From positions 1-64,000 of the forward strand of contig JASAMV010000990.1 in the NCBI GenBank assembly GCA_030248065.1: a stretch of 64,000 nucleotides of DNA. The letters run 5' to 3'. This DNA is from Rhynchonema sp. JSB1_4. Its lineage: Eukaryota > Nematoda > Chromadorea > Monhysterida > Xyalidae. This document shows positions 36,432 to 48,000 of the stretch, piece after piece; positions within the stretch are counted from its first letter, which is position 1, and each line of letters begins with the position of its first letter. The notes below the pieces were generated by a model. It did no database searches and was not told the DNA's origin. It saw only the letters and a program-made list of their open reading frames with translations. The position numbers were made by a program, and so were the translations under genes.

Positions 36432-39400
36432 ATGTCCTATCGAATCTCAATTCCGCGTCTGCTCAATGATTTCATTCTGTTGGCGTTGCTCGGGATCGGG
36501 CTATTATGTCTGGACAAGCTCGGACAACCCGTCAAACGCGGGTACTACTGTGACGACGATTCGATCAAATATCCGTACAAACCGGACACCGTGTCGCGTC
36601 TGGTCTGCGCTGTTGTCGGTGGCGGATTGGCACTTTGCATTGTAAGTGAACTGTTGTATTGGAATTGTCGACCGTCTGGCCCTCAATGCAGTGACCTTGT
36701 TTATGGTGAGCGGCAGCAGCTTAGTCCGCGAAACTGACGTCAATACTCATCTATTGTTCATAGTGAACATTCCGACCTGAGATGACTGCCGACCAATTTA
36801 CTACAGAAAAGGGCTAGACTAATCCAGGAAAATTTATTTGGGATTCGTTTCCCCTCCAGAAGGCGTTAAACCTCGGGGTCATTCACAGTTTCTTGAAATT
36901 CCCGCAGCGAAATTGGAGTTATGATGTTCATGAATTCGCGCCTTTTGCACAACAAGCATGTGGAAACTGCGTCATCACAGTATGTGTAGTTTATGTGCAG
37001 TATCGGTATATCAGCTTTTTTCTGGCAGATAATCATCTTCGAAGTTGTGCGTGTGCTCCGCGAGAATCGTGACTACGACAAGGCTATCACCGATCAGTTG
37101 CAGTACGAGTTGTACAAATGGAAGATACACAGGATATGGCCACGATTATGGTGTTTCATAGGTAGGTTTCTTTCAAGTTTGGTGAGGCAAATGATATTTA
37201 TTTTGTCGCCGTCTTATAGATTTGGCAGCCCGATTTCCGTTTGTGCACACACATATGTCAAATTGGATCGGTTCCGACTATTTTTGTAGCTCTAACTATC
37301 ATGAGCTTGAAGCCCGGAAAAGTTCCAATGTTCCAGCTTTGTTTTTTTCTATGTTTCAGGTTTTTTCCTCTTCGGCGCTGTCATCAACCAGTCGATCGCC
37401 GACATTGGCAAGTTCACCATCGGTCGGCTTCGACCGCATTTTTTGGATGTTTGCAAGTCGAACGTTACTGTGTGCATCAATAAAGCCGGTTAGTGTTGAT
37501 CAGTTACAGAAAAGAAGCAAACCAGATGAAAAGTAAATTGTGTTGTAAAAACACAATTTTCCTGAAAATCTGAAACCCAAACACTAACCACCCGACACTC
37601 AAACACAACTCGCTTGCGCAGCTGCACATGAGAAGCGGTGATTTTGTCTTGGAAGCACACTTTCTGTGCAAAAGGTCATAGTCGTGGCCTAGAAAAGGTC
37701 TCACGAACTCGGCGATAGCACCACCATGTTCCTCAAATACGAGAACTCCATGTGCGATATTGGTGTCGCGGGTCGACAAACAGGTGTCCAATCAACCATC
37801 ATTAATTCTTCCTGGATGCATTTTATAAGGCCATTTCAGCATCGCTCGCACAGCAGAGTCGCTACATCACCGATTACGTCTGCACCGAGAAGAACATGCC
37901 ACATGAACTGCACGACGCACGACTCTCATTCCCGTCCGGTCATGCCGCATTCAGTTTCTACACCATGATATTTGCCATAGTTGGTTTGGTTCCATTTATG
38001 TTCAGGACCATACCAATATTCATAAATCGAATTATGTCACAGCTCTACCTCCAATCCCGTGTGTATTTCCCATTATGGTCTCGTATGGGTCGCCCCATCA
38101 TCCAAACTCTGTGCCTGGCCTGGGCCGTGTACGTCTCGCTGTCACGTATATCCGATTATAAACATCACTGGAGTGATGTGCTTGCTGGCAGCATACTTGG
38201 CACTTTCTGTGCCACCGTTGTGGTTGGTATTTTCGATTTATGTTCTAGCTGATCTCTGGTCTGGATCGGGAAACACCACTGACGGTTTATGCCATTGATT
38301 GTCTGCCCAATGTTGATTTTTGAACCCACTGCGACAACCAATATTGTGGTGGAGGCTTCTGGAATTCTGTCCGAATGACAGACTGCAGCTTTTGCGTGCA
38401 GATTCGCTTGTTGTTGGTGGCCAGGCCTCTGTCCAAAAAAAAGATCACACGCCAAAATGTAAATTTATCGTGTAAGGCCGCCCTCAGACAAACACGAAAA
38501 GCGAAAAAAATTTCAGCGTAGTCATCATCCGCAGCGCACGCCAAACAGCTTCTGAAACATTTTGTTTGAGCATCACTGTGGTTTAGGCCCGTTTTTTAAA
38601 GGGGCGGACTCATTGCTAAAAGTGCTCCTGTTGTAATCAGCTTGTAGCTGGGATATGTGCGATCAGAATGACATCAAGATTAAATTAATCGGATGAAAAT
38701 CGACCGAGATTGAAGCGATTGAATCGGCCCAACCAGGAACAAAAATAATTTTGGACCAGCTGCATTTTTATTGCAAATCAGGAGAACCTCGTACTCTGGC
38801 CATGAAACATTCAGAAAAATAGTCGTTTATATATGGAAACAAAGGAAAGATTTCTTGGTGCATTTGATCACTGCGTGACGTGGCTGTCAGCTGGCTGACC
38901 TCAAGTACACCTAGAAATGTGTCTTTGTTTTCATGTGGAAAGGACTGTTTTTCTGAATGTTTCATGGCCAGAGTACGAGGTTCCCCTGATTTGCAATAAA
39001 AATGCAGCTGGTCCAAAATTATTTTTGTTCCTGGTCGACCCGATTCCGAACCGATCGGTCTAATCTTGGTGGCTTTGTGATGGCGCGTGTCTCAGCTACA
39101 CGCTAAAACCATAAACAGGGCACTTTTAGCAATGAGTTGCCCCCTTTAAGGAGTTGCTGTTGTGCTGAACTTTTCGCTTTTCGCGTTTGTCTGAGTGCGG
39201 CCTAACAGGTTTGTGCGCTGCAGGTTATTGTTTTATGCGAGCGTTAAAATTCACTCTCACCTGGCAATCACAAGTACAATAACAATCTAATGCCTTTGCA
39301 CTGACAATATCCTGGTACACCGCCCATCTGTGAAAACGGACTAAACGAAAAAATGCACTGCCATCACAACACCATCGAGTCATGTGTATTTGCATTAAGT

Positions 39401-39591
39401 TTTACCTCTCAAATTGTCAGGTGTGGCCGATCGGTCGTTTCTTTGAGCGTCGTGAGCTGCCACCCAACTATTCGCCACGTCGTGCCGGTGAACCTGGTGA
39501 TCTGATACTGATGGAACCGATGACCGGTGGTGGTGCCGGCCAGTCTGAGGATGCCGACCACTATCACTCGTCACAACAGACGCCCGTGTAA
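36432..39591 (+). CDS. PLPP: Phospholipid phosphatase (PAP2/LPP family, wunen-like)
   Basis: Six-span membrane enzyme that removes phosphate from phosphatidate, lysophosphatidate and sphingosine-1-phosphate, active site outside the cell. Exons 36432-36641, 37029-37161, 37360-37498, 37850-37979, 38043-38222, 39421-39591 give 320 residues, near the usual 285-310. All three PAP2 motifs are intact: KFTIGRLRP (motif 1), PSGHAAF (motif 2), [12 protein letters not shown] (motif 3). First membrane segment [18 protein letters not shown]. The 63-nt intron 37980-38042 has no stop and is a multiple of three, so retention would add 21 residues in an outer loop. Removing it restores the TMIFAI-LYLQSR spacing of animal LPPs. 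Two donors are GTTGGT. The last donor was chosen at 38223 because it is a GTTGGT in phase. The last exon is a polar tail ([13 protein letters not shown]) that I do not recognise beyond this gene. Confidence 0.92.
38476..39202. mobile_element. PIF/Harbinger-like MITE in the last PLPP intron
   Basis: Ends GGCCGCCCTCAGACAAAC and GTTTGTCTGAGTGCGGCC; flanks TAA at 38473-38475 and 39203-39205. The whole element is a long imperfect palindrome (GGTTCCCCTGATTTGCAAT-type block near 38980 inverted near 38780). No transposase. Confidence 0.85.
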
Positions 39592-40623
39592 ACACAACCA
39601 CTCTCTGTCTGTACTCCGTCATCCTGTCTCTCGCTTTACTTGTTTGTTTGGGTGAGCTCGCTCGGGCCTTTCGTTTCCAAGTGTGACGTTCCATTTTTTC
39701 AGTTTTTATATCTTATGATCAGGATCCTCTTGAAACGCAAGCAGTGGCGCATCCAGCTTTTGGCCAAGAGAGGGGTCAAATTCAAACAGTCATTTTTATC
39801 TAGCGCTTGTTCCATTTTTGCAAACTCATTTTTATCTTATGCTGGTTTAGAATTTCGCGTTTTTTACTCCAAGGATTGTGCAAAATGTGACAATACGCTT
39901 TTGGCATTTGCCATTGCCACGGGCGCAAAAATCAACTTTCACAAAAAATGCGCGTATCTGACGCGCGAAGCACGCGATTTTTGGACTTTGGAAGTGTATT
40001 AGAGTGAAATCCTGCAACTTAGGCCGTCTTTTCCTTCTTCCTTTCGAAACGGTGCTCCCTTCAGGCGCGAAGCAGACCAAAGGGGGGTGGGGCACGGCCC
40101 CTGTGACCCACTAGATTTACGGTGGTAATGGAGCCATGCACTGTTTTCTGCGGCTCCTTGTGTACGGTAACACATCTGATTCACTTAACGCTTGAAGACT
40201 TTTCAGGTACGAATTTTCGCCGAAAATATCTGCGTAATGGCACTAACTCTGGATGCTCTGTGACCGTCGAGGTAGTCAGCAGCTGCATGTTTTTATCCGT
40301 GTTGCTCTGTAAAATACAACGATATTCGTCGATAAGTTTAAAAAACGCTGACTTAAATAAAGTTTTTAAAAAACGAATTGTAAGCTATAATTTTTTTTGT
40401 TACGACTTTATTGTCGCGGTGCTTACTGAAAATAGGATTTGTTTAGGAATGCAAACACATTATCATGATGGTTTTTTAAACTCATTGCTGTCTTTGTGCA
40501 TTTTCTTGTCGTTAAAGCGGGGGTCCAGGCAGTGGGGGCACTGCGCCAAACTTGTTCAACTTTTTACAGGTTATAGTCGACATTAATCCCAACACAATTC
40601 AATTTACAGAACTTTAATTGAAG
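39592..40623. other. PLPP 3' flank with a hAT-like left end
   Basis: CAGTGGCGCATCCAGC at 39742 is the left end of the family at 33249-33586, and the palindrome TGACGCGCGAAGCACGCGA near 39960 belongs to it. I could not place its right end (somewhere after about 40100). No gene seen. Confidence 0.5.
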
Positions 40624-41010
40624 CAGTATCGACCGAGAACAGCGTCGTCAAAGGTACTAACTCGGGAACAAAATAAATTTCGGACCAGCTGCCCAAAAAT
40701 GACATTTATAGCGTGTGAAGATAGATCACCAATCTCTTTTTATTCGCTGGGTTACGGTAGTTTCAGAACTGCACTAGGTAAAAAATGTTTCACGCGTGCC
40801 AACTCACCATCAGTAGTAAGCGCACCGAAATTTGAGGAACAAAACGCTTGATGACCACGCTGGTTTGGGCTGTGCTACCGTAACCCGGCGAATAAAAAGA
40901 GATTGCTGCCCTATCTTTACACGTTATGAATGTCGTTTTTGGGCAGTGGTCCGGAATATTTTATACTCCTGGGTTGGTACCTTTGACGATATCGTTCTCG
41001 GTCGATACTG
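40624..41010. mobile_element. Foldback MITE with CAGTATCGACCGAGAAC ends
   Basis: Left CAGTATCGACCGAGAAC, right GTTCTCGGTCGATACTG. Inverted internal landmarks: AATCTCTTTTTATTCGC against GCGAATAAAAAGAGATT, and GGGTTACGGTAG against CTACCGTAACCC. Flanks give no clear duplication. Confidence 0.75.
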
Positions 41011-41181
41011 AGGCTACCGGTTTCATATAAACCGCATTATATTCACATGAATTGCGACAAACGGATCTGAAGTTTTCAGCAAGTTTGGTGACCGGACCTT
41101 ACTGCCTGGACTCCCGCTTTAAAGGGTATGATTATAAGTTGTCTTATGAATAGTTTTAGCTGTTTAGAATCGCATGGTATA

Positions 41182-41618
41182 GGCAAACCAGCCGTGCTTT
41201 GCAGACCGTATCACCCTGAATTCTTACACACTTAAAATGGTTCGGGGGTTACTGTAGCCACGTCGTGCGTAGCTTATACTCTGGCAATTCTTTTGGGAGA
41301 AACTTTTCAACCTCGTTGCCTGATCCGTAAAGCGCATTATGCGCGCACTGGCTACGGAAGTCACGTGACCGCTATAGCCAGTGCACGCATCATGCGCTTT
41401 ACGGATTAGGCAACGCGTTTGAAAAGTTTCTCCCAAAAGCATTGTCGGAGTATACGTGTGAAAGAGCCAAGATCATGAAACATTTAGGGTGCGTTCGTGA
41501 ATGTTGTTTATCGGCTAATCGCGCGAGACGTGGCTACAGTAACCCGAACCATTTTAAGTGTGTAAGAATTCAGGGTGATACGGTATGGTCTGGCTCTGCA
41601 AAGCGCGGCTGGTTTGCC
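41182..41618. mobile_element. Near-perfect palindromic MITE
   Basis: Starts GGCAAACCAGCCGTGCTTTG and ends with its near reverse complement GGCTGGTTTGCC. The arms of about 210 bp also share TAATCGCGC/ACGACGTGG-type, GAGAAACTTTTCAA and CGTAAAGCGCATTATGCG blocks around a centre near 41360. No coding capacity. Confidence 0.8.
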
Positions 41619-42140
41619 TTTATGCATCGTTTCGCATGAACCACAACACCCTTGACACTTCTGACCGATGGTGTCCATCTGACTTGCTCCCATAATAATT
41701 TATTCTTGTTGTCATCGCTTCTAAGGTTGCTTTTAGTCATAGTAAAGTATTACCTCTTCTAGTATAGTGCACTTTTCTCAAGTTTTCAGCCTTTTTATTT
41801 ATGTTATTTACCTGATGACTCCGATCCCTGGCCCTGACTTGCGTTGTATTGTTTATGCTTGAATGTTCATAAATTTCTATCATGAAAATTTGACTAATAC
41901 GAGTGTACCTCTTTGTACTCTGCTCCACTCGAGTTTCACAGATCCCACGATAAGCTTTCCGATTTCCGTTGATTCTGCTGTTTGTTGAATAAAGCCAAAG
42001 AAATGAATCAGGTGGTGGGAAGTTGTTTTCTTGATACTGAAAATTTGTTCAAAGCGAAATGGCGGCTCTTCGTCAGATTTTATCTTTCATTCAATAAGAC
42101 ACCAAAGACGAAATAATACTAGTGCTTCAGTGCGCTCAAA
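41619..42140. other. Upstream of MRPL50, no gene seen
   Basis: AT-rich non-coding DNA. No clear promoter element. Confidence 0.3.
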
Positions 42141-44990
42141 ATGTACCGCTCAATCATGCGCCACGGCTGGCTGTCGAAAATGACGAAGCGTTATGGGAGA
42201 AAAAGTGAAACATCAGCCAGTCAGTACCACCCACAAGATGACACGCGTGAATCTGCATCGAGCCGTGAAGAGGACCATTCCGACTGGACAGAAGCGGATT
42301 GGCAACGTTATGCTGATATGGTGCGCGCCAGAGGGTTGGTCTTTTTTTTGTCGTTTTGGTTTTTGTCGTTTGGTCACCATGTGGTTTCTGCCTTCGATCA
42401 ATACGGCTGGGTTATATTTGCGATTTGGTTTTTGCGTCACATTTTGGTCCAAATATCGGAATTTTAACGCCGTGAACTTTAGTGATATCACACATAATTT
42501 TCTTCAACTTTCAGTTTATGCATTTCAGCAACACCAAAGTTCTCCGTCCTTACGTACCACCCGCAGACCTGGAATCACAAGTCCAAAAACTGGTGCGGAA
42601 AGAAATGACGTTGTCCCCAAGCGCTGACTGGAAACGGGTGTCTCTCAGCAATCCCGGTCTAAAATTCAAGGTTGGGTCAGTTGCCGACTTGGCAAGCATT
42701 TGAGGAATAGTGTTCGAAAATGCTGAATTAGCCAGCGCTGTAGATCGGCATTAAGTTCTGTGATCCTGCTTTGGTCACGGGACGTTGCATTGGGAATACT
42801 TCGAGATTTACAATTGCCATCAATTTCGATTAGCAGAAACGTTGTACCCAGGCTGTCAGTAGAAACTTACCGCTGGTCAAAATTAATGGCCCTGTCACTC
42901 ACTTTCCCGCTTTACGCTTCAGGAAAAAAATTTGACCAATTCTTATAAAGTCATTGTGCGACCAATATCAATAAATCTCGAAATATCCTCAACCATCACC
43001 CAATTTGAACTGGTAAAATAGTAGTGAAGCAAAAGTGACAGGCAAAGCAGTCACCGTTTGCTGTCCTCAGTGGCGCAGGAGAAGGGGTACCTGTGCTGTG
43101 GTACCTCTCAGGCGTTCAGGGGGTACCGTACCATCCTCCAGAAAGTCACAATAAGAAAAAAGACAGCTAAATCACAAGATTTTCAATCTCGAACGCTTCA
43201 AATGTCAAAAAATTTGCGCGCTTCGCGCGTCTGGCCAGATACTCCCATTTACATTGGTGCATAATTGTTCCGGGTGCGCAGGGTAGTTCCTGGTCCGGAG
43301 GGGGAGATAGCGGACCCCCGTTTTTTGGAGGGGGAGATAGTGTTCCACCGAGAGGGGAAGGGGGTTGACCCAAATACAGAAAAAATCACTTTTTGGGGTA
43401 GAAAATCTGAACTATTTTGCCCCTTTTTGGAAAACAATCCCCTTTAAAAAGGGGTATTTTAGCCATTTTTGACAACATTGACCTAAAAATCACTCAATTT
43501 AGGCCTAAAATGTCTATTTTAGGCCTAAAGATGCCTATTTTAGGCAAAATTTGGGGAGATAGCGTACCCGGAGTGGAGCGGGCGGTAGTGTACTACCTGA
43601 AAGGGAGATAGCGTACCCTGAGGTCAAACAGTCAAAATTATCGCGCGCTTCTGCTGCTTTGTCTGACGTTTAAAATTCGATTACTTGGTTTAATGAGCGC
43701 CGAATTTTTAACAAGCACAGGATAACAACATTTCAGAAATAGAGTAAGCACTAGACAAAAATGACGAATAACGGGGAGCTCATGTACATTCCAAAATCCT
43801 TTGTGAACAAAAAGCGGCTTGCTTCGACTGGGGCTCGAACCCAGGGCCTCCGCCTGACCGGGGCATTGCTCTACCATTACCAAAGCTCACCCATTACAAG
43901 AATGACTTTTCGCCCATGTGTTATTATGCCTCTGGCTGCGCTTGCCCTGTTGATGAGCTGACCGAACGGGCAGTTACCACAGTAGTGTAAATCGGCCTCA
44001 ATACTGCATTTCAGTTGCTCAATCTGTTGTGCACCCGACTGCACCATTCTGTGCCCAACTCACAGCTACACGAAATGCGCACTGTCGGCGATGTGTGCTC
44101 GTTCTATTCACAAGCCGTCACCAATCTAACGTCGTACGCACAGACGGCTCGACGTCAACAGTCATCGTTGCCCGACAATCTGAACGTGGCCGAACATGCC
44201 ATTCGATTTCATCCCGAGGACAGAGAGGCGTATCATGGAGGTCAGGGCAAAGAATGGGCACTTGTGATTATGAGCACCTGCGGTGACTTTGGCGTTTGGA
44301 TGTTTTTCTTTCTCTGCCTGCAATGTTTGTGCCAGTCAACGCGAGTAACCCGCATTTGCGTGCACAGTGCAGATATGGTAAATTTCCGAATTCGCTACCG
44401 CACAGTGATATGCGCCCCATAGTTAATGTCACGTTCTAAACCCGAAAATCGACTTTTGAAGCATTCGAGCAGTAGACGCACGTGCAGCTTGCCAGCCAGC
44501 CAGGCAGCTGCTCGCAATGTTTCAGAACTGCACGTGCTTAGCGTTCGGGTTTAGAACATGACATTAACTATGGGGCGTACTTTACTATGCGGCAGCGAAT
44601 TTGGAAATTTACTATACCTGTCGATATTTTTCGGCATGGGGAAGGAAAGCACTCAAACTCCGGAGACTAACAAGCCCATATATTCAATACATTTATTTGC
44701 CGTTGACCAATCATTTTTCTGCCTTCTCAACCCGTTTGATTATTTTTATGATGTTCAACCGAAAAGTTTATGTTTTTCTGACAGGCATCAATGCGTTTCC
44801 GGGCACCGGCGGCGATGTTGTGTCATTGCGAAATCAGCGTTTACGACGACAGTGGAATCCAAAGAAAGAGTGGTTCGATTACGAGAATGAACTTTTCGAT
44901 CACTCCAAACCGCCCGACGGCGCACCGTGGGATCCGGAAGTTATCAAAAAGGTTGATCGATTGACTTTTAGGTTACATAAGTTCAAGTGA
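42141..44990 (+). CDS. MRPL50: Mitochondrial large-subunit ribosomal protein mL50
   Basis: Component of the mitochondrial 39S ribosomal subunit. Exons 42141-42334, 42529-42670, 44015-44240, 44785-44990 join in phase to 255 residues. The core matches mL50: LRPYVPPADLES, then LSPSADWKRVSLSNPGLKFK, LLNLLCTRLHHSVPNSQLHEM, VGDVCSFY and SLPDNLNV, in the family's order. The N-terminal exon is basic, as a mitochondrial import signal should be (MYRSIMRHGWLSKMTKR). The C-terminus, from about residue 170 (RFHPEDREAYHGG, INAFPGT, WNPKKEWFDYE), is longer than in the 158-residue human protein; insect mL50 also carries an FHPE...AFP tail. Donors are GTTGGT, GTTGGG and GTCAGG. Exon 1 contains GTGAAACATCAGCCAG (42205-42220), a copy of the recurrent motif, read as coding. 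Confidence 0.88.
43078..43760. mobile_element. Composite of hAT-like MITE pieces in an MRPL50 intron
   Basis: CAGTGGCGCAGGAGAAGG at 43078 is a left end of the 19815 family. The palindrome TTGCGCGCTTCGCGCG lies near 43215. From about 43270, GTAGTTCCTGGTCCGGAGGG is the inner end of family B, followed by TTAGGCCTAAAATG-type repeats. The right boundary is not resolved. Confidence 0.6.
43821..43886 (-). pseudogene. tRNA-derived sequence with half a D arm
   Basis: On the minus strand the ends GCTTTGG and TCGAAGC pair as a 7-bp acceptor stem (two wobbles). The T arm is canonical: CTGGG, loop TTCGAGC, CCCAG. A GGTAGAGC stretch is the 3' half of a D arm, but the 5' half is missing, so total length is 66 nt instead of about 72. 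The anticodon loop would be CCGGTCA, with C where U33 is normal. It is probably a dead tRNA copy or part of a SINE. It lies in an MRPL50 intron, antisense to the gene. Confidence 0.55.
44387..44613. mobile_element. 227-bp foldback MITE in an MRPL50 intron
   Basis: Left GGTAAATTTCCGAATTCGCT ... CGCCCCATAGTTAATGTCAC; right arm is the near-exact inverse ending AGCGAATTTGGAAATTTACT. The arms cover almost the whole element. Confidence 0.85.
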
Positions 44991-45053
44991 AGGTGCATGT
45001 TGTTGTTGATCGGTTATTATTTTGGGCGTTGACGCAATTTTTCGGTACTGCAA

Positions 45054-45059
45054 ATAAAC
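45054..45059 (+). terminator. Polyadenylation signal, MRPL50
   Basis: AATAAA 64 nt after the MRPL50 stop codon, followed by a T-rich stretch. Good position for the 3' end of this gene. Confidence 0.55.
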
Positions 45060-48000
45060 TTCAACCAGTTTTGATTTTCATTGCTTTTATTTCTCATTTA
45101 GCCAGGCAAAAGTGAATCAATGATTCTAAAATCATCATAAAACTACGGCCATATAAATCAAAAATGGAATAATACAGTAAAACATGTATAATACACACAC
45201 AGGTTTTTGAGACGAAATAGTGGTGTCGGACTAAGCGTGCGTGTTTCTGCAATGAAGTAAAAAAGCGAAAATGGAGAAAGCTTTGGTTTTGTACCATACA
45301 CACTCAGGAAATTACTGTAGTCGATAAACAATTTTACAAGTACCCATTCGTTTAATGGCGTTCATAATGAGACTTGTCTACGACCGGTGCAATTGTACAT
45401 TACTATACTTCAGAAAGTTAGATACACAACAAACGATGGTTTACAAATGAGCGATTTAAAAATTATGTGCTTCACCAAATATGATATTCAAGGATTTTTT
45501 GCATAATTACAGCCAGTCTATCAGCAACACAAGGACAGGTATCATATATTGTACAAACGTGGCACATTACCATTTACTATAACTGTAGAAAGAAAGTCTA
45601 CAGATTTGATATTAAACAAGTAGTGTGAACCACAATCAATACCTCTAACACATCAGAATCGCTTATAAAACACAACTTTAAAACTTTGTACACAGTACAA
45701 TCATTATATCAGTTTATTTTGTACGAGATGTGAAGTACTTCAACTCATTCAATCAAACCACCGTCATTATCTACCTACTGATTACTCTGAAGAAAAACTG
45801 AGCACAGCAGCTTTTTGGACTCTGTGCTGTGTCTGCAGACTTTGAGCAGCCAACATTAATCAGCACTGATACCCAAAAGCAACTGTACCTCCCTGAGACT
45901 CTTACAATCAAAACTAAACCACACAGCGGAACGAGTGAAAATAAAAGATGAACATCCTACCAACAGTTCGAAAGAAGAATGAAGTCATAAAACTGCAGTT
46001 TTTCTGGACATCTCTTAAGGTCTAGCTACACTTCGTTCTCTCATGCAACACGAGGCTAGTTCTCGCATGCTGATTGGCTGGAGAGAGCGTGAGAACCAAT
46101 CAGCGTGGGAAAATTTGTTTCATGTTGCGTGACAGAATGAAGTGGTAAGTTAGGCCCTTTTACTTTTGTACGCTGTCGTGCTTTCTTAGATAATGTTTTG
46201 CGGATAGAATATTTACAAATTTGTATGTACAGCGAGCGGTGGTGACGATGCTAGGCTTCCGACATGAAGTTGAGCAACTAAGATTGTGTCACAGAAACAC
46301 AGGCAGTCGCATACCACCGAGCCCGCATCAACGAAGATTGACTTCGTCAGATGCACCCACACTTTAAGCAGACAAACACCACAATCATCCCAAATGCGCA
46401 AAAACCAAAGATCTATCAAAACCACGTTTCAGCGCCAAAAACGCAGAACGTGTGAGTACCGAGAAACAGGACTGGCACACTGAACAAACCCAGTTTATAA
46501 AGTGCATCATCAATTCACATTCTGATCTGAGACCGAATAAAACGACAACATACCAAATGAACATGTTCGCATTATCTTAAACAACACGGTTACATGATCG
46601 ATACAACAAGTTGTAGGATTGTGAAACAAGAGAGAAAGAGAAACAAAGAGATAATGAACACAGTTTGACCCGAAATTGGTGAGGGACAAAGATGGAGAAC
46701 AATTAAAATAAACGATAAAAACAATGGAATTTTTATTTAAAAAATTGGCTGTTTCAAAAAATTTATTGTAGTTCGTGACCTCTTTCTTCAGCTAACTGTC
46801 AGAAATATTGCAGCACTAGCAGCTAAGCGCAAAACGGTTGTAATTTTGTTGAACGCATTCTGTCAAGTGAATATTGAGTGGTAAATATGATAATTCAAAA
46901 TATACATAGATCTGTCGAAGCATGATTTAACTATTTCAAGTTCCGAGCACTAGTAAAACCAAGACTAAAACGCTATATCTGAAAGTAATGTTAGGTATGA
47001 TTATTTACTAGTGGTAAAACAAGTCTAATCGTTGACTAAAAACTGTGTTGTTTACATGTTTAATCAAAGGCTAGAAAAAAAGAAAAATACAGGTTATATC
47101 TAGCACCCAAAGAGCTTGTGAAGTTTAAATAACAATATATTTTGGCTGTCGATAGAATTGTCAGAACTTCTGTCGACGAGCCCAGATTGCACAATCTTAA
47201 ATGATAGCAAAAGTTACATCACATACGAAACGAGGCTGGAAATCTGTACAATACTTCTGCTTCTCTGTTACGACTTTACATGACTAACTTTCATACCGTA
47301 CTCATTAAAATAAGAAAACAACGGCTAACCGAACATCACATCGAAACGAAAATCGTGAAAATTGGCGAATTTTTAACCAGAAATGCAATATACACAGTTG
47401 CTGCAGTTCCTATGCGTACTGTTGAATTGAATTGATCGTGCAAGTTTACTTGTCGATCGATACAAGACTCAACTCGGAGAGTAACCATTATACACACGCA
47501 ACGGACTGATGATTCGCTCAGACCGTGCAGAAGGGAGGTGCAACGGTTAGCGTGGAGTATAGAAATCGCAGCTTCCAAGTACAATATATACACGCGTCAA
47601 ACGCACCCGTATGCATAGTTTTGTTTGACAGAATTAGCTAAAATAGTTCTGTAGTTGCAGGCATGTGGACAAGCGGTTATCGATGTTCCTGTCCTGCAAG
47701 CAAACTCGGCGTCACAGCTATTGCATTATTTTTCCCCGAAACGAAACCGCTTGTCTACAGTGCACAAAGAGTAATTTTAAAGAATAAAAGACCCATATTA
47801 ATGTAAGGTTCGGATAGAGACGAAATGCCCTACCGTCGTTTCTGCAGTAGAGTGACATGTTTGATGTGAGAACACAGATGTGAAAAGCATAAAAACGTAT
47901 ATCAAAATAACATGCAAAAATATTTTTTTTCGTAGGTTTTCTGAGGCATTTATATTCGACGACCGCAACAAACACCCAGGCCCGACCCAGCTGACTGACC

